A stretch of DNA of 64,000 nucleotides from Euonymus europaeus (GCA_963580455.1 OY756969.1:11690760-11754759), one strand, 5' to 3'; positions 9,051 through 23,600 are shown, counted from the first letter of the stretch. Numbers and translations are program-made. Notes: a model not told the origin generated them from the letters alone.

Positions 9051-11810
9051 TGAACGATCAAAGTTGATAGGTGTGCACTTTTTATTGTTTCTTTATGTCC
9101 AAATTGTCTAGCATTCGCTTCATAGATTATTTCATTGTCAAAAGAACAACTTTCGTTCTAAATTTGACAAAACTATTAAAAGCACCTCTATCGAGACAGT
9201 TGAGCAACTCCAAATAATCAAAGTTGAAAGATGGGCACTTCTTATTGATGCTTTATGTCCACATTATCTTGTATTCGCTTCGTAGATTATTTTATAGTCA
9301 AAATAACAACTTTCGTTCTCAATTGGACAAGTCGTTAAATGCTCCCGTACCAAGAGAAGTGAGCAATTTTGAACCATCAAAGTTGGTCGGTGTGCACTTT
9401 CTTGTTGTTCTTTTATATCAAATTTTATGAGTATAGATTCCGTATATTATTTCGTTGCCAGAAGACTAACTTTTATTCCCAAATAGACAAAACCGTTAAA
9501 AAGCTTCTCCATGAAGAGAGTTGAGGAATTCGGAACCATCAAAGTTGATAGGTGTGCACTTTTTATTGTTGATTTATGTCCAAATTTACTACTATACGCT
9601 TCGTAGATTTTTTCGTTGTCAAAAATATCAACATTCGATCTCAAATGGACAAAACTGTTAAAAGCGCCCTTGTCGAGTGAATTGAGCAATTTTGAACCAT
9701 CAAAGGTTGTCGGTGTCCACTTTTTATTGCTATTTTATGTCAACTTTTATAAGTATAGGCTTCGTAGATTTTTTCAATGCCAAAACAACAACTTTCTATC
9801 TCAAATGGACAAAACCGATAGAAGTCGCTCCATGAAAAGAGTTGAGCAATTCCGAACCATCAAATTTGATAAGTGTGTACTTTTTATTGTTGCTTTATGT
9901 CCAAATTATCTAGTGTTTGCTTCGTAGATTATTTTGTTGTCAAAAGAACAACTTTCGTTCTCATTGGACAAAACAGTTAAAAGCACCTCCTATCGACAAA
10001 GTTGAGCAATTTCAAACCATCAAAGTTGGTTGGTGTACACTTTTTTATTGTTCTTTTATGTCAAAGTTTCGAATATAGACTCCGTAGATTGTTTCACTAC
10101 CAAAATATCAACTTTCTTTACAAAATGGACAAAACCTTTAAGAGCTCATCCATAGAAAGAGTTGAGCAATTCTGATCCATCAAAGTTTATGGATGTGCAT
10201 TTTTTATGGTTGCTTTATGTCCAAATTATCTAGTATACAGTCCGTAGATTGTTTTTTAATCAAAAAGACCAACGTTCAATCTCAAATGGACAAAACTATT
10301 AAAAGCACCTTTATCGAGAGAGTTGAGCAACTTCGAAGCATCAAAGTTGGTCAGTGTACACTTTTTATTGTTCTTCTATGTCAAATTTTACGAGTATAGA
10401 CTCTTTGTAGGTTGTTTCGTTGCCCAAAGACCAACTTTCATTCCGAAATGGACAAAACCGTTAAAAGCTCCTCCATGGACAGAACCGTTAAAAGCTCCTC
10501 CATGGACAGAGTTGAGCAATTCCGAACCATTAAAGTAGATAGGTGTACACTTTTTCTTGTTTTTTTGTGTGCAAATTTACTAGTATTCGCTTCGTAAATT
10601 ATTTCGTTGAAAAAAGCACAGCTTTCGTTCCCAATATGACAAAACCGTTAAAAGCAGCTCTATTGAGAGACTTTAGAAATTTCAAACCATCAAAGTTGGT
10701 CGGTGTACACTTTTCATTGTTCTTTTGTGTCAAGTTTTACAAGTATAGACTCTGTAGATTATTTCGTTGCCAAAAGACAAACTTTCGTTCCCAAATGGAC
10801 AAAACTGTTAAAAGCTCCTCTATAGAGAGAGTTGGCAATTTCGAACCATCAAAGTTGATAGGTGTGAATTTTTTATTGTTGGTTTAAGTGCAAATTTACT
10901 AGTATACGCTTCATAGGTTGTTTCATTGTCAAAAATACCAACTTTCGATCTCAAATGGACAGAACCGTTAAGAGCTGTTCTACCGAGAGATTGGAGCAAT
11001 TTCAAAACATCAAAGTTGGTCGGAGTACACTTTTTATTATTATTTTATGACTTTATGAGTATAGGCTTCGTAGATTGTTTCGTTGTCAAAAGACCAACTT
11101 TCTATCTCAAATGGACAAAACCGTTAGAAGCCCCTTCATGGAGAGAGTTGAGCAATTTCGAAGCATCAAAGTTGATTGGTGTGAAATTTTTATTGAGTCC
11201 TTATGTCCAAATTGTCTAGTATTCGCTTCGTAGATTTTTCGTTTTCAAAAGAATAACTTTCGTTCTCAATTGAATAACTTTCGTTCTCAATTGGACAAAA
11301 CCGTTAGAAGCACCTCTATCGAGAGAGTTGAGCAATTCCGAACCATCAAAGTTGATAGGTGTGCACTTTTTATTGTTGCTATATGTCCAAATTTTCTAGT
11401 ATTCGCATCGTAGATTATTTTGTTGTCAAAGCAAAACTTTCATTCTCAATATGAACCGTTAAAATCTCCTCTATGGAGAGAGTGAAGAAATTTCGAACCA
11501 TCTAAGTTGGTCGGAGTACACTTTTTATTATTATTTTATAACTTTACGAGTATATGCTTCGTAGATTATTTCGATGCCAAAACAATAACTTTCTATCTCA
11601 AATGGACAAAACCGATTGAAGCCCCTCCATGGAGAGAGTTGAGCAATTTTGAACCATCAAACTTGATAGGTGTGCACTTTTTATTGTTGCTTTATGTCGA
11701 AATTATCTTGTGTTCGATTCCTAGATTATTTCATTGTCAAAAGAACAATTTTCACTCTTAATTCGACAAAACCGTTAAAAGCACCTCTATCGACAAAGTT
11801 GAGAAATTTC
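9051..11810. repeat. Satellite array block 2 (~160-bp monomers)
   Basis: About 17 monomers continue the array in the same orientation as block 1. Two monomer families alternate, as described under block 4. Local scars include a tandem duplication of about 30 bp at 10450-10513 around CTCCTCCATGGACAGAACCG and a 22-bp duplication near 11255-11298. The block ends in ATTTC, the target duplication of the next insertion. Confidence 0.95.
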
Positions 11811-13608
11811 TGTTGGATTGAATGGCACCACAAGAGGGGGGGTGAATTGTGTACTTAATCAAAAATTAAGCTAAGCGATCACCTTTTAAATGTAGACAAG
11901 TTCAATCTCAAATAGACCAATTTAAATCAATGAATAAACATGCAAAAGTATAGAACAATCAGATTAACAACAAATAAGATTGTAATAGGCAGCAAAATCT
12001 GATTTATCACAATATTAATTCTAGCAACTTATATGGCAATTTCAATGATGAATGATATGCAAATGATATGCTAAATGAATTTGCTGGAAATTAAATAGAG
12101 ACAAGAGATTTAGAGTGGTTCGGCTTAACCCAAGCCTACATCCACTACCCAAGTTTCACTTGGGATTTTCAAACACTCCACTAGAAAGATGGCTTTGCAA
12201 GGTCACCACCATCTTAGGGTTTCATCCAAGTTAACCCCAAACTTTTACAACCAAATGTGGTTTAAGATTACCACAAACCCAACTCCAAATACAACTCGGT
12301 TTAAGCTCACCGAAAACTCAATCTACCATACAAGTGGTTTTGGCTCACCACAAAACCCAATCAACAACAATAAAACTCAGATTTCGGCTTCTTTGTAGCC
12401 TGGTATGAGGTGAACTTGTAGGCACAAGAAATAGCTCTTTGGTAGCTGGATTTGTAAGTGGATAAGCTCAAATAATGCTCTTGAAGATTTGGTTTGAGAA
12501 TGATAAGCACAAAGAATCAGATTTGAGATTTTGGTGGCTAGGGTTTGTGAAACTTTGAAGTGTATAGGAACCCACGAAAATTAGCTAAACCAAGGCTTGA
12601 ATAATGAAAAAAAAAGAGATGAAGAATGAAGCCTTTTATGTGCTGGAAATCAGATTGCTCAACCAAGAAAATAACTCTTGAGAAAATGTAGAGAAAGATC
12701 AAGAATGGCTCAAGAGGAACAATGCTTGAGAAAGAGAAAGATAAATTAGCCAAGCCTCCAAGCCAGAGAGACTAGGGTTGTATTTTTTTTTTAGTCAAGG
12801 AATAAATATTGCAACTCTATATGGACCGTTTGATTGAAAAGCAAGGCAATATGGTCACTTGATCAAGGATACACGTTTTTGACATTTAGAGCAAGAGAAT
12901 ATGTGTCTTTAATGCTAAACAAATATCGTTCTATGAGTTTAGAAAGTGAATCAATCAAAGGAGTCAAACCATGTATATTAGGAAGGAAGCTTAGAATTTG
13001 AATCAAATATATTCCAGGAAATTTTGGCCATAAAGAAGAGATTATAATTTTGATTCATTTTTGAAAATTGATTTAAGATAGATATGGAAATGAATCAAAG
13101 GCTTTGAATAGGTGAGAATATGGAAAGAGGATTTTGTCCATAATGAAAGGATTATGTTTTGATTCACCTCATATCAAACTTGTTTCCATATGTGACGTCT
13201 TGATCTTCCATTAATGAACTCCTTTCATTGGATACTTTTTCAATTGTAAACTTGAGTTTGATCCTCTTCATCTACTGCTTTGTATTTCCATATTTGGATT
13301 GCTCTCCCATCTTCTCATTTTGGTTCCATCGTTTTGAACTTCTTGATGGAGATCTCATATGCCAATGTCACCATGTCCATGTCATCTTGCCACATCATTA
13401 TGTTCTTGATTGAAAGTTTCCATAAATAACACTTTCCATAAATAGAAGTGGCTGCACACAATTAAAACTCAAAGAATGCTTTGTAAGCCTTATTAGGCTT
13501 CATGCTTGTTAGTCCATATTATTTCCATAATCACATTATTCAAATATATGTAATAAATCAAAGATCAATAAACATATATTTTGAAACATTCAAACCATGT
13601 ATTCAACA
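11811..13608 (-). mobile_element. Solo LTR, probably Ty1/copia of SIRE/Maximus type
   Basis: The unit begins TGTTGGATTG and ends TATTCAACA on the plus strand and is flanked by ATTTC at 11806-11810 and 13609-13613. Removing it restores a satellite monomer. It contains no coding sequence, and no internal direct repeat suggesting two LTRs was seen. Read on the minus strand it starts TGTTGAATAC and ends with a CACCCCCCCTCTTG block about 35 bp before its CAATCCAACA terminus, as in SIRE-type LTRs, hence the orientation. The stretch 12110-12400 carries hairpins listed separately. The rest is AT-rich and without recognisable signals. Family assignment is from general resemblance and remains unverified. 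Confidence 0.75.
12256..12351. repeat. Three short hairpins with changed but still paired stems
   Basis: Stems are TGTGGT/ACCACA (12256-12275), TCGGT/ACCGA (12296-12313) and GTGGT/ACCAC (12334-12351), all with 8-bp loops of the pattern TT(A/G)(A/G)G(A/C)T(T/C). Spacing is about 40 bp. A further stem CCCAAGT/ACTTGGG with a 3-bp loop lies just upstream at 12148-12164. Confidence 0.75.
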
Positions 13609-14600
13609 ATTTCAAACCATCAAAGTTTGTTGGTGTACACTTTTTTATTGTTCTTTTATGTCAAATTTCTTATTATAAACTCCATAGATTATTTTGTTCT
13701 CAAAAGACCAACTTTCGTTCCGAAATAGACAAAACCTTTAAGAGCTCCTCTATACAGAGAGTTGAGCAATTCGGATCTATCAAAGTTTATAGGTGTGCAC
13801 TTTTTATTGTTGCTTTATGTCCAAATTTTCTAGTATTCGCTTCGTAGATTATTTGATTGTCCAAAGCACAACTTTCGTTTCCAAATGGACAAAACCACTA
13901 AAAGCTCCTTCATAGAGAGAGTTGACTAATTCTGAACCATTAAAGTAGATTAGGGGTGCACTTTTAATTGTTGCTTGATGTGCAAATTTACTAGTATACG
14001 CTTCTTAGATTACTTCATTTCTGAAAGAAAAACTTTTGTTCTTAATTGGAAAGAACCATTAAAGCTCTCATATCGAGAGAGTTGAGCAATTTAAAACCAT
14101 TAAAATTGGTTGGTGTACACTTTTATATTGTTTTACAGTGTCAAATTTTAGGAGTATAGACTCCATGGATTGTTTCGTTGCCAAAAGCAAACTTTTGATC
14201 CCAAGTGGACAAAACTGTTGAAAACTCCTTCATGCAGAGAGTTAAGCAATCCCGAACCATTAAAGTAGATAGGTGTGCACTTTTTATTATTGCCTTATGT
14301 CCAAATTTCCTATATTATTTTGTTTCTATAAGACAAACTTCCGTTCGCAATTGAACATAATCGTTGAAGCTCATCTATCGAGAGGGTTGAGCAATTCTCA
14401 ACCATCAAAGCTGATAGGTGTGCACTTTTTACTATTGCCTTATGTCCAATTTTTCTAGTGTTTTCTTCTACAATATTTCATTGTCAAAAGAACAACTTTC
14501 ATTTTCAATTGGACAAAACCGTTAAAAGACCTCTTTCGAGAGAGTTTAGCAATTCTAAACCATCAAAATTGATAGGAGTGCACTTTTTATTGTTGCTTTA
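13590..14600. repeat. Higher-order satellite copy, partner of 28080-29060
   Basis: Rare variants occur in the same order in both segments: TTATTATA(A/G)ACTCC, AGCTCCT(C/A)TATA, GTTTATAGGTGTGCAC, TAGGGGTGCACTTTTAATTG and TTTTCTTCTACA. The last two markers lie at 13951 and 14461 here, and at 28371 and 28887 in the partner, so the offset is constant at about 14.42 kb. The left end of this copy, 13590-13608, belongs to the solo LTR. Confidence 0.7.
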
Positions 14601-17600
14601 TGTCTAAATTATCTAGTGTTTGCTCGATAGATTATTTCGTTGTCAAAAGAACAACTTTTGTTCTCAATTGAACAAAACCGTTAAAAGCACCTCTATGGAC
14701 AAAGTTGAACAATTTCAAACCATCAAAGTTGGTTGGTGTACACTTTTTTATTGTTCTTTTATGTCAAATTTTCGAGTATAGACTCCGTAGATTGTTTCGC
14801 TACCAAAATACGAACTTTAGTTTTGAAATGGACAAAATAGTTAAAAGCTCCTCCATTTAGAGAGTAAAGCAATTTTGATCCATCAAAGTTCAAATGTGTG
14901 CGATTTTTATTGTTGCTTTATGTCCACATTCACCAGTATACGCTTTGTAGAATGTTTCGTAGTAAAAAAACACCAACTTTCAATCTCAAATGGACAAAAC
15001 TGTTAAAAACACCTCTATCGAGAGAGTTGAGCAATTTTGAACCATCAAAGTTGGTTGGTGTACACTTTTTATTGTTCTTTTATGTCAAATTTTACAAGTA
15101 TAGACTACGTATATTATTTTGTTTCCAGAAGACTAACTTTCATTCACAAATGGACAAAAATGTTAAAAGCTCCTCCATGGAGAGAGTTCGGCAATTACAA
15201 ACCATTAAAGTTGATAGCTGTGCATTTTTTATTGTTGATTTAGGTGAAAATTTATTATTATACACTTCGTAGATTATTTCGTCATGAAAAGCACAACTTT
15301 TGTTCTCAACACGACAAAATTGTTAAAAGCACCTCTATCGTGAGAGTTGAGGAATTTCGAATCATCAAAGTTTGTTGGTGTACACTTTTCATTGTTCTTT
15401 TGTGTCATGTTTTATGAGTATAGACTCTGTAGATTGTTTTGTTGCCAAAATACCAACTTTCATTCCCAAATGGACAAAACAATTAAAAGCTCCTTCATGG
15501 AGAGAGTTGAACAATTTCAAACCATCAAATTTGATAGGTGTGCCTTTTTTATTGCTGCTTTATGTCAAAATTATCTAGTGTTCACTTCGTAAATTATTAC
15601 GTTGTCAAAAGAACAACTTTCATTCTCAATTGGACAAATTCGTTAAAAGCACCTCTATCGACAGAGTTGAGAAATTTAAAATTATCAAAGTTTGTTAATG
15701 TACATTTTTTCATTGTTATTTTATGTAAAATTTTCGATTATAGACTCCGTAGATTCTTCGTTACCAAAACACCAACTTTGGTTCTGAAATGGACAAAACT
15801 ATTAAAACATCCTCTATACAGAGAGTTGAGCAATTCCGATCCATCAAAGTTTATAGGTGTGTGCTTTTTATTGTTGATTTATGTCCAAATTAACTAGTAT
15901 ACCCTTTGTTGAATGTTTCGTAGTAAAAATGATCAACTTTCGACCTCAAATGGACAAAACTGTTAAAAGCACCTCTATCGAGAGAGTTGAGCAATTTTGA
16001 ACCATCAAAGTTGGTCGGTGTACACTTTCTATTGTTCTTTTATATCAAATTTTATGAATATAGACTCTATAGATTGTTTCACTACCAAAAGACCAACTTT
16101 CCTTCCCAAATGGACAAAACCGTTAAAAGTTCATCCATGCAGAGAGTTGAGCAATTCTAAACCATTAAAGTTAATAGGTGTGCACTTTTTATTGTTGCTC
16201 TATCTCAAAGTTTGTTAGTATTTGTTTTGTAGATTATTTCATTGTAAAAAAGCACAACTTTCGATCTCAATACAACAAAACCGTTAAAAACACCTCTTTC
16301 ATGAGAGTTGAGCAATTTCGAACAATCAAACTTGATAGGTGTGAAAATTTTATTGTTGATTTTTGTGCAAATTTACTAGTATACACTTCGTAGATTGTTT
16401 CCATGTCAAAAAAACCAACTTTGGATCTCAAATGGACAAAACCGTTAAAAGCACCTCTACCGAGATAGTGAAGCTATTTCAAACAATCAATGTTGGTCGG
16501 AGTACACTTTTTATTATTATTTTATGACATTATGAGTATAGGCTTCGTAGATTGTTTCGATGCCAAATGACCAACTTTCTATCTCAAATGGACAAAACCC
16601 ATAGAAGCCCTTCCATGGAGATAGTTGAGCAATTTCAAACCATCAAATTTGATAGGTGTGAACTTTTTATTGTTTCTTTATGTCCAAATCATCTAGTGTT
16701 TGCTTCATAGATTATTTTGTTGTCAAAAGAACAACTCTCATTCTCAATTGAAAAAAACCGTTTAAAGCATCTCTACCGATAGAGTTGAGAAATTTCGAAC
16801 CATCAAAGTTTCTTGGTGTACATTTTTTATTGTTTTTTTGTGTCAAGTTTTACGCGTATAGACTCTGTAGATTGTTTCGTTGCCAAAAAACCAGCTTTCG
16901 TTTCCAAAAGGAAAAAACCGTTAAAACCTCCTCCATGGAGAGAGTTGAGCAATTTTGAACCATCAAAGTTGATAGGTTTGCACTTTTTAATGTTTATTTA
17001 TGTTCAAAGTTACCAGTATACGCTTCGTAGATTGTTTCGTTGTAAAAAATACCAACTTTCGATCTTAAACGAACAAAACCGTTAAAAGCTCATCTACCTA
17101 GAGAGTGGAGAAATTTCACCCCATCAATGCTGGTCGGAGTACTCTTTTTGTTTTTATTTTATGACTTTACAAGTATAGGCTTCGTGGATTGTTTCAATGT
17201 CAAAAGACCAACTTTGTATCTCAAACGGACAAAACCGATAGAAGCCCCTCCATTGGGATAGTTGAGCAATTTTAATTCATCGAATTTGATAGGTGTAGAC
17301 TTTTTATTATTTCTTTATGTCCAAATTATCTAGTGTTCACTTTGTAGATTATTTTGTTGTCAAAAGAACAACTTTCGTTCTCAATTGGACAAAACTGTTA
17401 AAAGCACCTCTATCGACAGAGTTGAGAAATTTCGAACCATCAAATTTTGTTGGTGTACACTTTTTTATTGTTCTTTTATGTCAAATTTTTTATTATAGAC
17501 TCTGTAGATTGTTTCGTTACCAAAATACAAACTTTCGTTCCCAAATGGACAAAACCGTTAAAAACACCTCTATAGAGAGAGTTGAGCAATTCCGATCCAT

Positions 17601-20600
17601 CAAAGTTTATAGTTGTGCACTTTTTATTGCTGTTTTACATCCAAATTATTTAGTATTCGATTCGTAGATTATTTCGTTGTCAAAAGCACAACTTTCTTTC
17701 TCTGTATTACAAAATTGCTAAAAGCACCTCTATCGAAAGAGTTAACCAATTTGGAACAGTCAAACTTGTTTGGTATACACTTTTTATTGTTCTTTTATGT
17801 GAAATTTTATGAGTATAGACTCTGTAGTTTGTTTCGTTGCTAAAAGACCAACTTTATTTCCCAAGTGGACAAAATTATTAAAAGCTCCTCCATGAAGCGA
17901 GTTGAGAAAATCCGAACCATTAAATCTGATAGCTATGCACTTTCTATTGTTGCTTTATGTCCATATTATCGCCTGTTCACTTCATAGATTATTTCGTTGT
18001 CAAAAGAACAAATTTTGTTCTCAATTGGACAAAATTGTTAAAGTTTTTTTATCGAGAGAGTTGAGCAATTTCACACCATTAAAGTTGGTCGGTGTATACT
18101 TTTTTTTATTGTTCTTTAGTGTCAAATTTTACGAGTATAGACCACATATATTGTTTCGTTGCTAAAAGAGCTCCCTCTATGGAGAGAGTTGAGCAATTCC
18201 GAACCATTAAAGTAGATAGGTGTGCACTTTTTATTGTTGCTTTATGTGCAAATAAACTAGTATACGCTTTGTATATTGTTTAATTTTCAAAAGAGAAACT
18301 GTCGTTCTCAATTGGACAGAACCTTTGAACCTCCTTTATCGAGAGAGTTGAGCATTATGAACCATCAAAGTTGATAGGTGTGCATTTTTTATTATTGCCT
18401 TATGTTTAAATTTTATAATATTTTCTTCATACATTATTTTGTTGTCAAAAGAACAACTTTCGCTCTCAATTGGACAAAATCGTTAAAAACACCTCTATCG
18501 ACATAGTTGAACAATTTCAAACCATCAAAGTTGGTTGGTGTAAACTTTTTTATTGTTCTTTTATGTCAAATTTTTGAGTATTGACTTCGTAGATTGTTTC
18601 GCTACCAAATTACGAACTTTTGTTCCGAATTGGACAAAACCGTTAAAAGCTCCTGTATAGAAAGAGTTGAGCAATTCCGATCTATCAAAGTTTATAGCTG
18701 TGTGCTTTTGATTGTTATTTTATGTCCAAATTTTCTAGTATTCGGTTCGTAGATTATTTTGTTGTCAAAAGAACAACTTTCATTCTCTATATGACAAAAT
18801 TGTTAAAAGCACCTCTATCAAGAGAGTTGAGCAATTTCGAACTATCAAAGTTGTTCGGTGTACACTTTTTTATTATTCTTTTATGTCAAATTTTACGAGT
18901 ATAGACTCCATAGATTGTTTCATTGCTAAAAGATAAACTTTCGTTCCTAAATGGACAAAACCGTTAAAAGCTCTTTCATGGAGAGAGTTGAGAAATTCCA
19001 AACCATTATAGTAGATAGGTATGCACTTTTTATTATTGCTTTATGTCCAAATTATCTAGTTTTCGCTGCATAGATTATTTTGTTGTCAAAAGAATAACTT
19101 TTGTTCTCAATTGGACAAAACCGTTAAAGCTCTTCCATCGAGAGAGTTGAGCAATTTCAAACCATTAAATTTGGTCGGTCTACACCTTTTTTATTGTTCT
19201 TTAGTGTCAACTTTTACGAGTATAGACTCTGAGATTGTTTCGTTGCCAAAAGACAAACTTATGTTTCCAAATGGACAAAATTGTTAAAAAGCTCCTTCAT
19301 AGAGAGAGTTGAGCAATTCTGAACCATTAAAGTAGATAGGTGTGCACTTTTTATTGTTGTTTTATATGCAAATTTACTAGTATACGTTTCGTAAATTGTT
19401 TCGTTTCCGAAAGACAAAATTCCGTTAGCAATTGGACAGAACCGTTGAAGCTCCTCTATCGAGAGAGTTGACCAATTCTTAACCATCAAACTTGATCGGT
19501 GTGAACTTTTTATTATTGCCCTATGTCCAAATTGTTTACTATTTTCTTCATACATTTTTTCGTTGTCAGAATAACTTTCATTCTCAATTAGACAAAACCG
19601 TTAAAAGCACCTCTATCGAGAGAGTTGAGCAATTCTGAACCATCAAAGTTGATAGGTGTGCACTTTGTATTGTTGTTTTATGTCAAAATTATCTAGTGCT
19701 CACTTCGTAGATTATTTCGTTTTCAAAAGAACAATTTTTGTTTTCAATTGGACAAAACCGTTAAAAGCACCTCTATCGACAAAGTTGAGCAATTTCAAAC
19801 TATCAAAGTTAGTTGGTGTACACTTTTTTATTGTTCTTTTTATGTCAAATTTTTGAGTATAGACCTCGTAGATTGTTTCGCTACCAAAATACAAACTTTC
19901 ATCCCGAGATGGACAAAACCGTTAAAAGCTCTACCATAGAAAGAGTTGAGCAATTTTGATCCATCAAAGTTTATAGCTGTGCGCTTTTGATTGTTGCTTT
20001 TTGTCCAAATTTTCTAGTATTTGGTTCGTAGATTTTTTTGTTGTCAAAAGCACAACTTTCGTTCTCTATATGACAAAATTGTTAAAAGCACCTCTATCGA
20101 GAGAGTTGAGCAATTTTGAACCATTAAATTTGGTCGGTGTGCACTTTTTTTTTGTTCTTTATTGTCAAATTTTACGAGTATAGACTCCATAGATTGTTTC
20201 GTTGCCAAAAGACAAACTTTTGTTCCCAAAATGGACAAAACCTTTAAAAAGCTTCTCTATGGAGAGAGTTGAGCAATTCTGAACCATTAAAGTAGATAGG
20301 TCTGCGATGTTTACTGTTTCTTTATGTGCAATTTTACTAGTATACGCTTCGTAGATTGTTTTGTATCTGAAAGACAAACTTCCATTATCAATTGGACAGA
20401 ACCATTGAAGCTCCTCTATCGACAGAGTTGAGCAATTCTGAACCACCAAAGTTGATCGGTGTGCACTTTTATTATTGTCTTATGTCCAAATTTTTTAGTA
20501 TTTTCTTGATACATTATTTCGTTGTCAAAAGAACAACTTTCGTTCTCAATTGGACAAAACTGTTACAAGCACCTCTATCGAGAGAGTTGAGCAATTATGA

Positions 20601-23600
20601 ACCATCAAAGTTGATACATGTGAACTTTTTATTATTGTTTTTTGTCCAAATTATCTAGTGTTCGCTTTGTAGATTATTTCGTTCTCAAAAGAACAACTTT
20701 TGCTTTCAAATGAACAAAATCGTTAAAAGCACCTCTATCAACAAAGTTGAGCAATTTCAAACCTTTAAAGTTGGTTGGTGTATACTTTCTTATTGTTGTT
20801 TTATGTCAAATTTTCAAGTATAGACTCAGTAGATTGTTTCGCTACCAAAATACCAACTTCCGTTTCAAAATAGACAAAACCGTTTAAAGCTCCTCTATAA
20901 AGAGAGTTGAGCAATTTCGATCCATCAAACTTTACAGGTGTGCACTTTTTATTGTTGCTTTATGTCCAAATTATCTAGTATACGCTTCATAGAATGTTTC
21001 GTAGTAAAAAAAACCTACTTTCGATCTCAAATGGACAAAACTGTTACAAGCATCTCTATCGAGAGAGTCGAGCAATTCCGAACCATCAAAGTTGATAGGT
21101 GTGCACTTTTTCTTATTGATTTATGCGCAAATTTACTAATATTTGCTTTGAGATTGTTTCATTGTCAAAAGACTAACTTTTGATCTGAAATGGACAAAAT
21201 CATAAATGGTCCTCTATCTAATTGAGTGGTTTCGAACCATCAAAGTTGGTAGGTGTATAGTTTTTATTGTTATTTTATGTCAAATTTTTTAAGTATAGGC
21301 TCTGTAAATTGTTTCGATGCCAAAAGACCAACTTTCTATCTCAAATAGACAAAACCGTTAGAAGCCCCTCCATGCACAGAGTTGAGCAATTTTGAACCAT
21401 CAAAGTAGATAGGTGTGCACTTTTTATTGTTTCCTTTTGTGCAAATTTACTAGTATACGCTTCAAAGATTATTTCGTTTCCGGAAGACAAACTTTCATTT
21501 TTAATTATACAGAACTGTTAAAGCTCCTCTATCAAGAGAATTGAGTAATTTCTAACTATTAAAGTTGGTCGGTAAACATTTTTTTATTGTTCTTTTGGGT
21601 CAAATTTTATGAGTATAGACTCCGTAGATTGTTTCATTGCCAAAAGACCAACTTTTGTTCTGAAATTGACAAAACTGTCAAAAGAACCTCCAAAGAGAGA
21701 GCTGAGCAATTTGGAACCATCAAAGTTGATAGGTGTGCACTTTTTAATGTTGTTTTATGTCCAAATTTTCTAGTATTCGCTTCGCAGATTATTTCGTTGT
21801 TAAAAGCATAACATTTGTTCTTTTTATGACAAAACCGTTAAAGCACCTCTATCGAGAGATTTGAGCAATTTCGTACCATAAAAAATGGTCAGTACAAGAT
21901 TTTTTGTTCTATTATTTCCAATTTTACGGGTATAGATTCCGTAGATTGTTTCGTTGCCAAAATACCAACTTTCGCTGCCAAATGGACAAAATCGTTAAAA
22001 GTTCTTCCATGGAGAGAGTTGAGCAATTCTGAACCATCAAAGTTGATAGGTACGCACTTTTTATTATTGATTTATGCAAAAATTTACTACTATACGCTTT
22101 GTAGATTGTTTCGATACCAAAATACCAACTTTCTATCTCAAATGGACAAAATCGTAAGAAGCCCCTCCATGGAGAGAGTTAAGCAATTTCAAACCATCAA
22201 AGTTGATAGGTGTACACTTTTTAATGTTGCTTTATGTCCAAATTTTATACTATTCACTTGGTAGATTATATCACTGTCAAAAGCACAACTTTGGTTATCC
22301 ATATGACAAAATTGTTAAAATCACCTCTATCGGGAGTGTTGAGCAATTTTGAACAATCAAAGTTGGTCACTGTGCACTTTTTATAGTCTTTTTATGTCAA
22401 ATTTTATAAGTATGACGTCGTAGATTATTTTGTTACCAAAAGATAAACTTTCGCTCCCAAATGGACAAAACTATTAAGAGCTCCACCATAGAGAGTTGAG
22501 CAATTATGAATCATCAAAGTTGATAGGTGTGCACTCTTTATTGTTGATTAATATTCAAATTTACTAGTATACGCTTTATAGATTGTTTCGCTTTCAAAAA
22601 GATCAACTTTCGATCTAAATTGAACAAAACCATTAAAAGTTCCCCTATCAAAAGTATTGTGCAGTTTCAAATCATCAAAGTTGGTCGGTGTACATTTTTT
22701 ATTGTTATTTTGTGTCAAATTTTACAAGTAAAGGCTCCGTAGATTGTTTCAATCCAAAAGACCAACTTTCTATCTCAAATGGACAAAACCGTTAGAACAC
22801 TCTCCATGAAGAGAGTTGAGCAATTTCGAACCATCAAAGTTGATAGGTGTGCACTTTTTATTGTTGCTTTAAGTTCAAATTGTCTAGTATTCGCTTCGTA
22901 GATTATTTTGTTGTCAAAAGAATAACTTTCGTTCTCAGTTGGACCAAATTGTTGAAAGCAACTCTATCGATAGAGTTGAGCAATTTCGTATCATCAAAGT
23001 TGGTCGGTGTACATGTTTTTTCGTTGCCAAAATATCAACTTTCGATACCAAATGACAAAACCGTTAAAAGCTCCTCCATGGAGAGAGTTGAGCAATTCCT
23101 AACCATCAAAGTTAATAGGTGTGCACTTTTTATTATTGATCTATGTGCAAATTGACTAGTATACGCTTCGTAGATTGTTTCGTTGCCAAAAGCACAACTT
23201 TCGTTCTCTATATGACAAAATTGTTAAAAGCACATCTATGGGGAGAGTTGAACAATTTTCATCCATCAAAGTTGAACATTTCGGAACCATCAAAGTTGAT
23301 AGGTGTGTACTTTTTATAGTTTCTTTATATCCAAATTTTATAGTATTCGCTTCGTAGATTATTTCATTGTCAAAAGCACAACTTTCGTTCTCTATATGAC
23401 AAAATTGTTAAAAGCACCTGTATGGGAAGAGTTGAGCAATTTTGAACCATAGAAGTTGGTCGCTGTACACTTTTTATTGTTCTTTTATGTAAAATTTTAT
23501 GAGAATATTCTCCGTAGATTATTTCATTGCTAAAAGACCAACTTTCGCTCCTAAATGGGCAAAATCGTTAAAAGCTCCTCCATGGACAGTGTTGAGTAAT

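Noticed and set aside
11811..13608. Reading the 1.8-kb insertion as a DNA transposon or a host gene fragment
   Set aside because: TG...CA ends, a 5-bp duplication and a CACCCCCCCTC block near one end fit an LTR. No transposase-type inverted repeats or coding sequence were seen.
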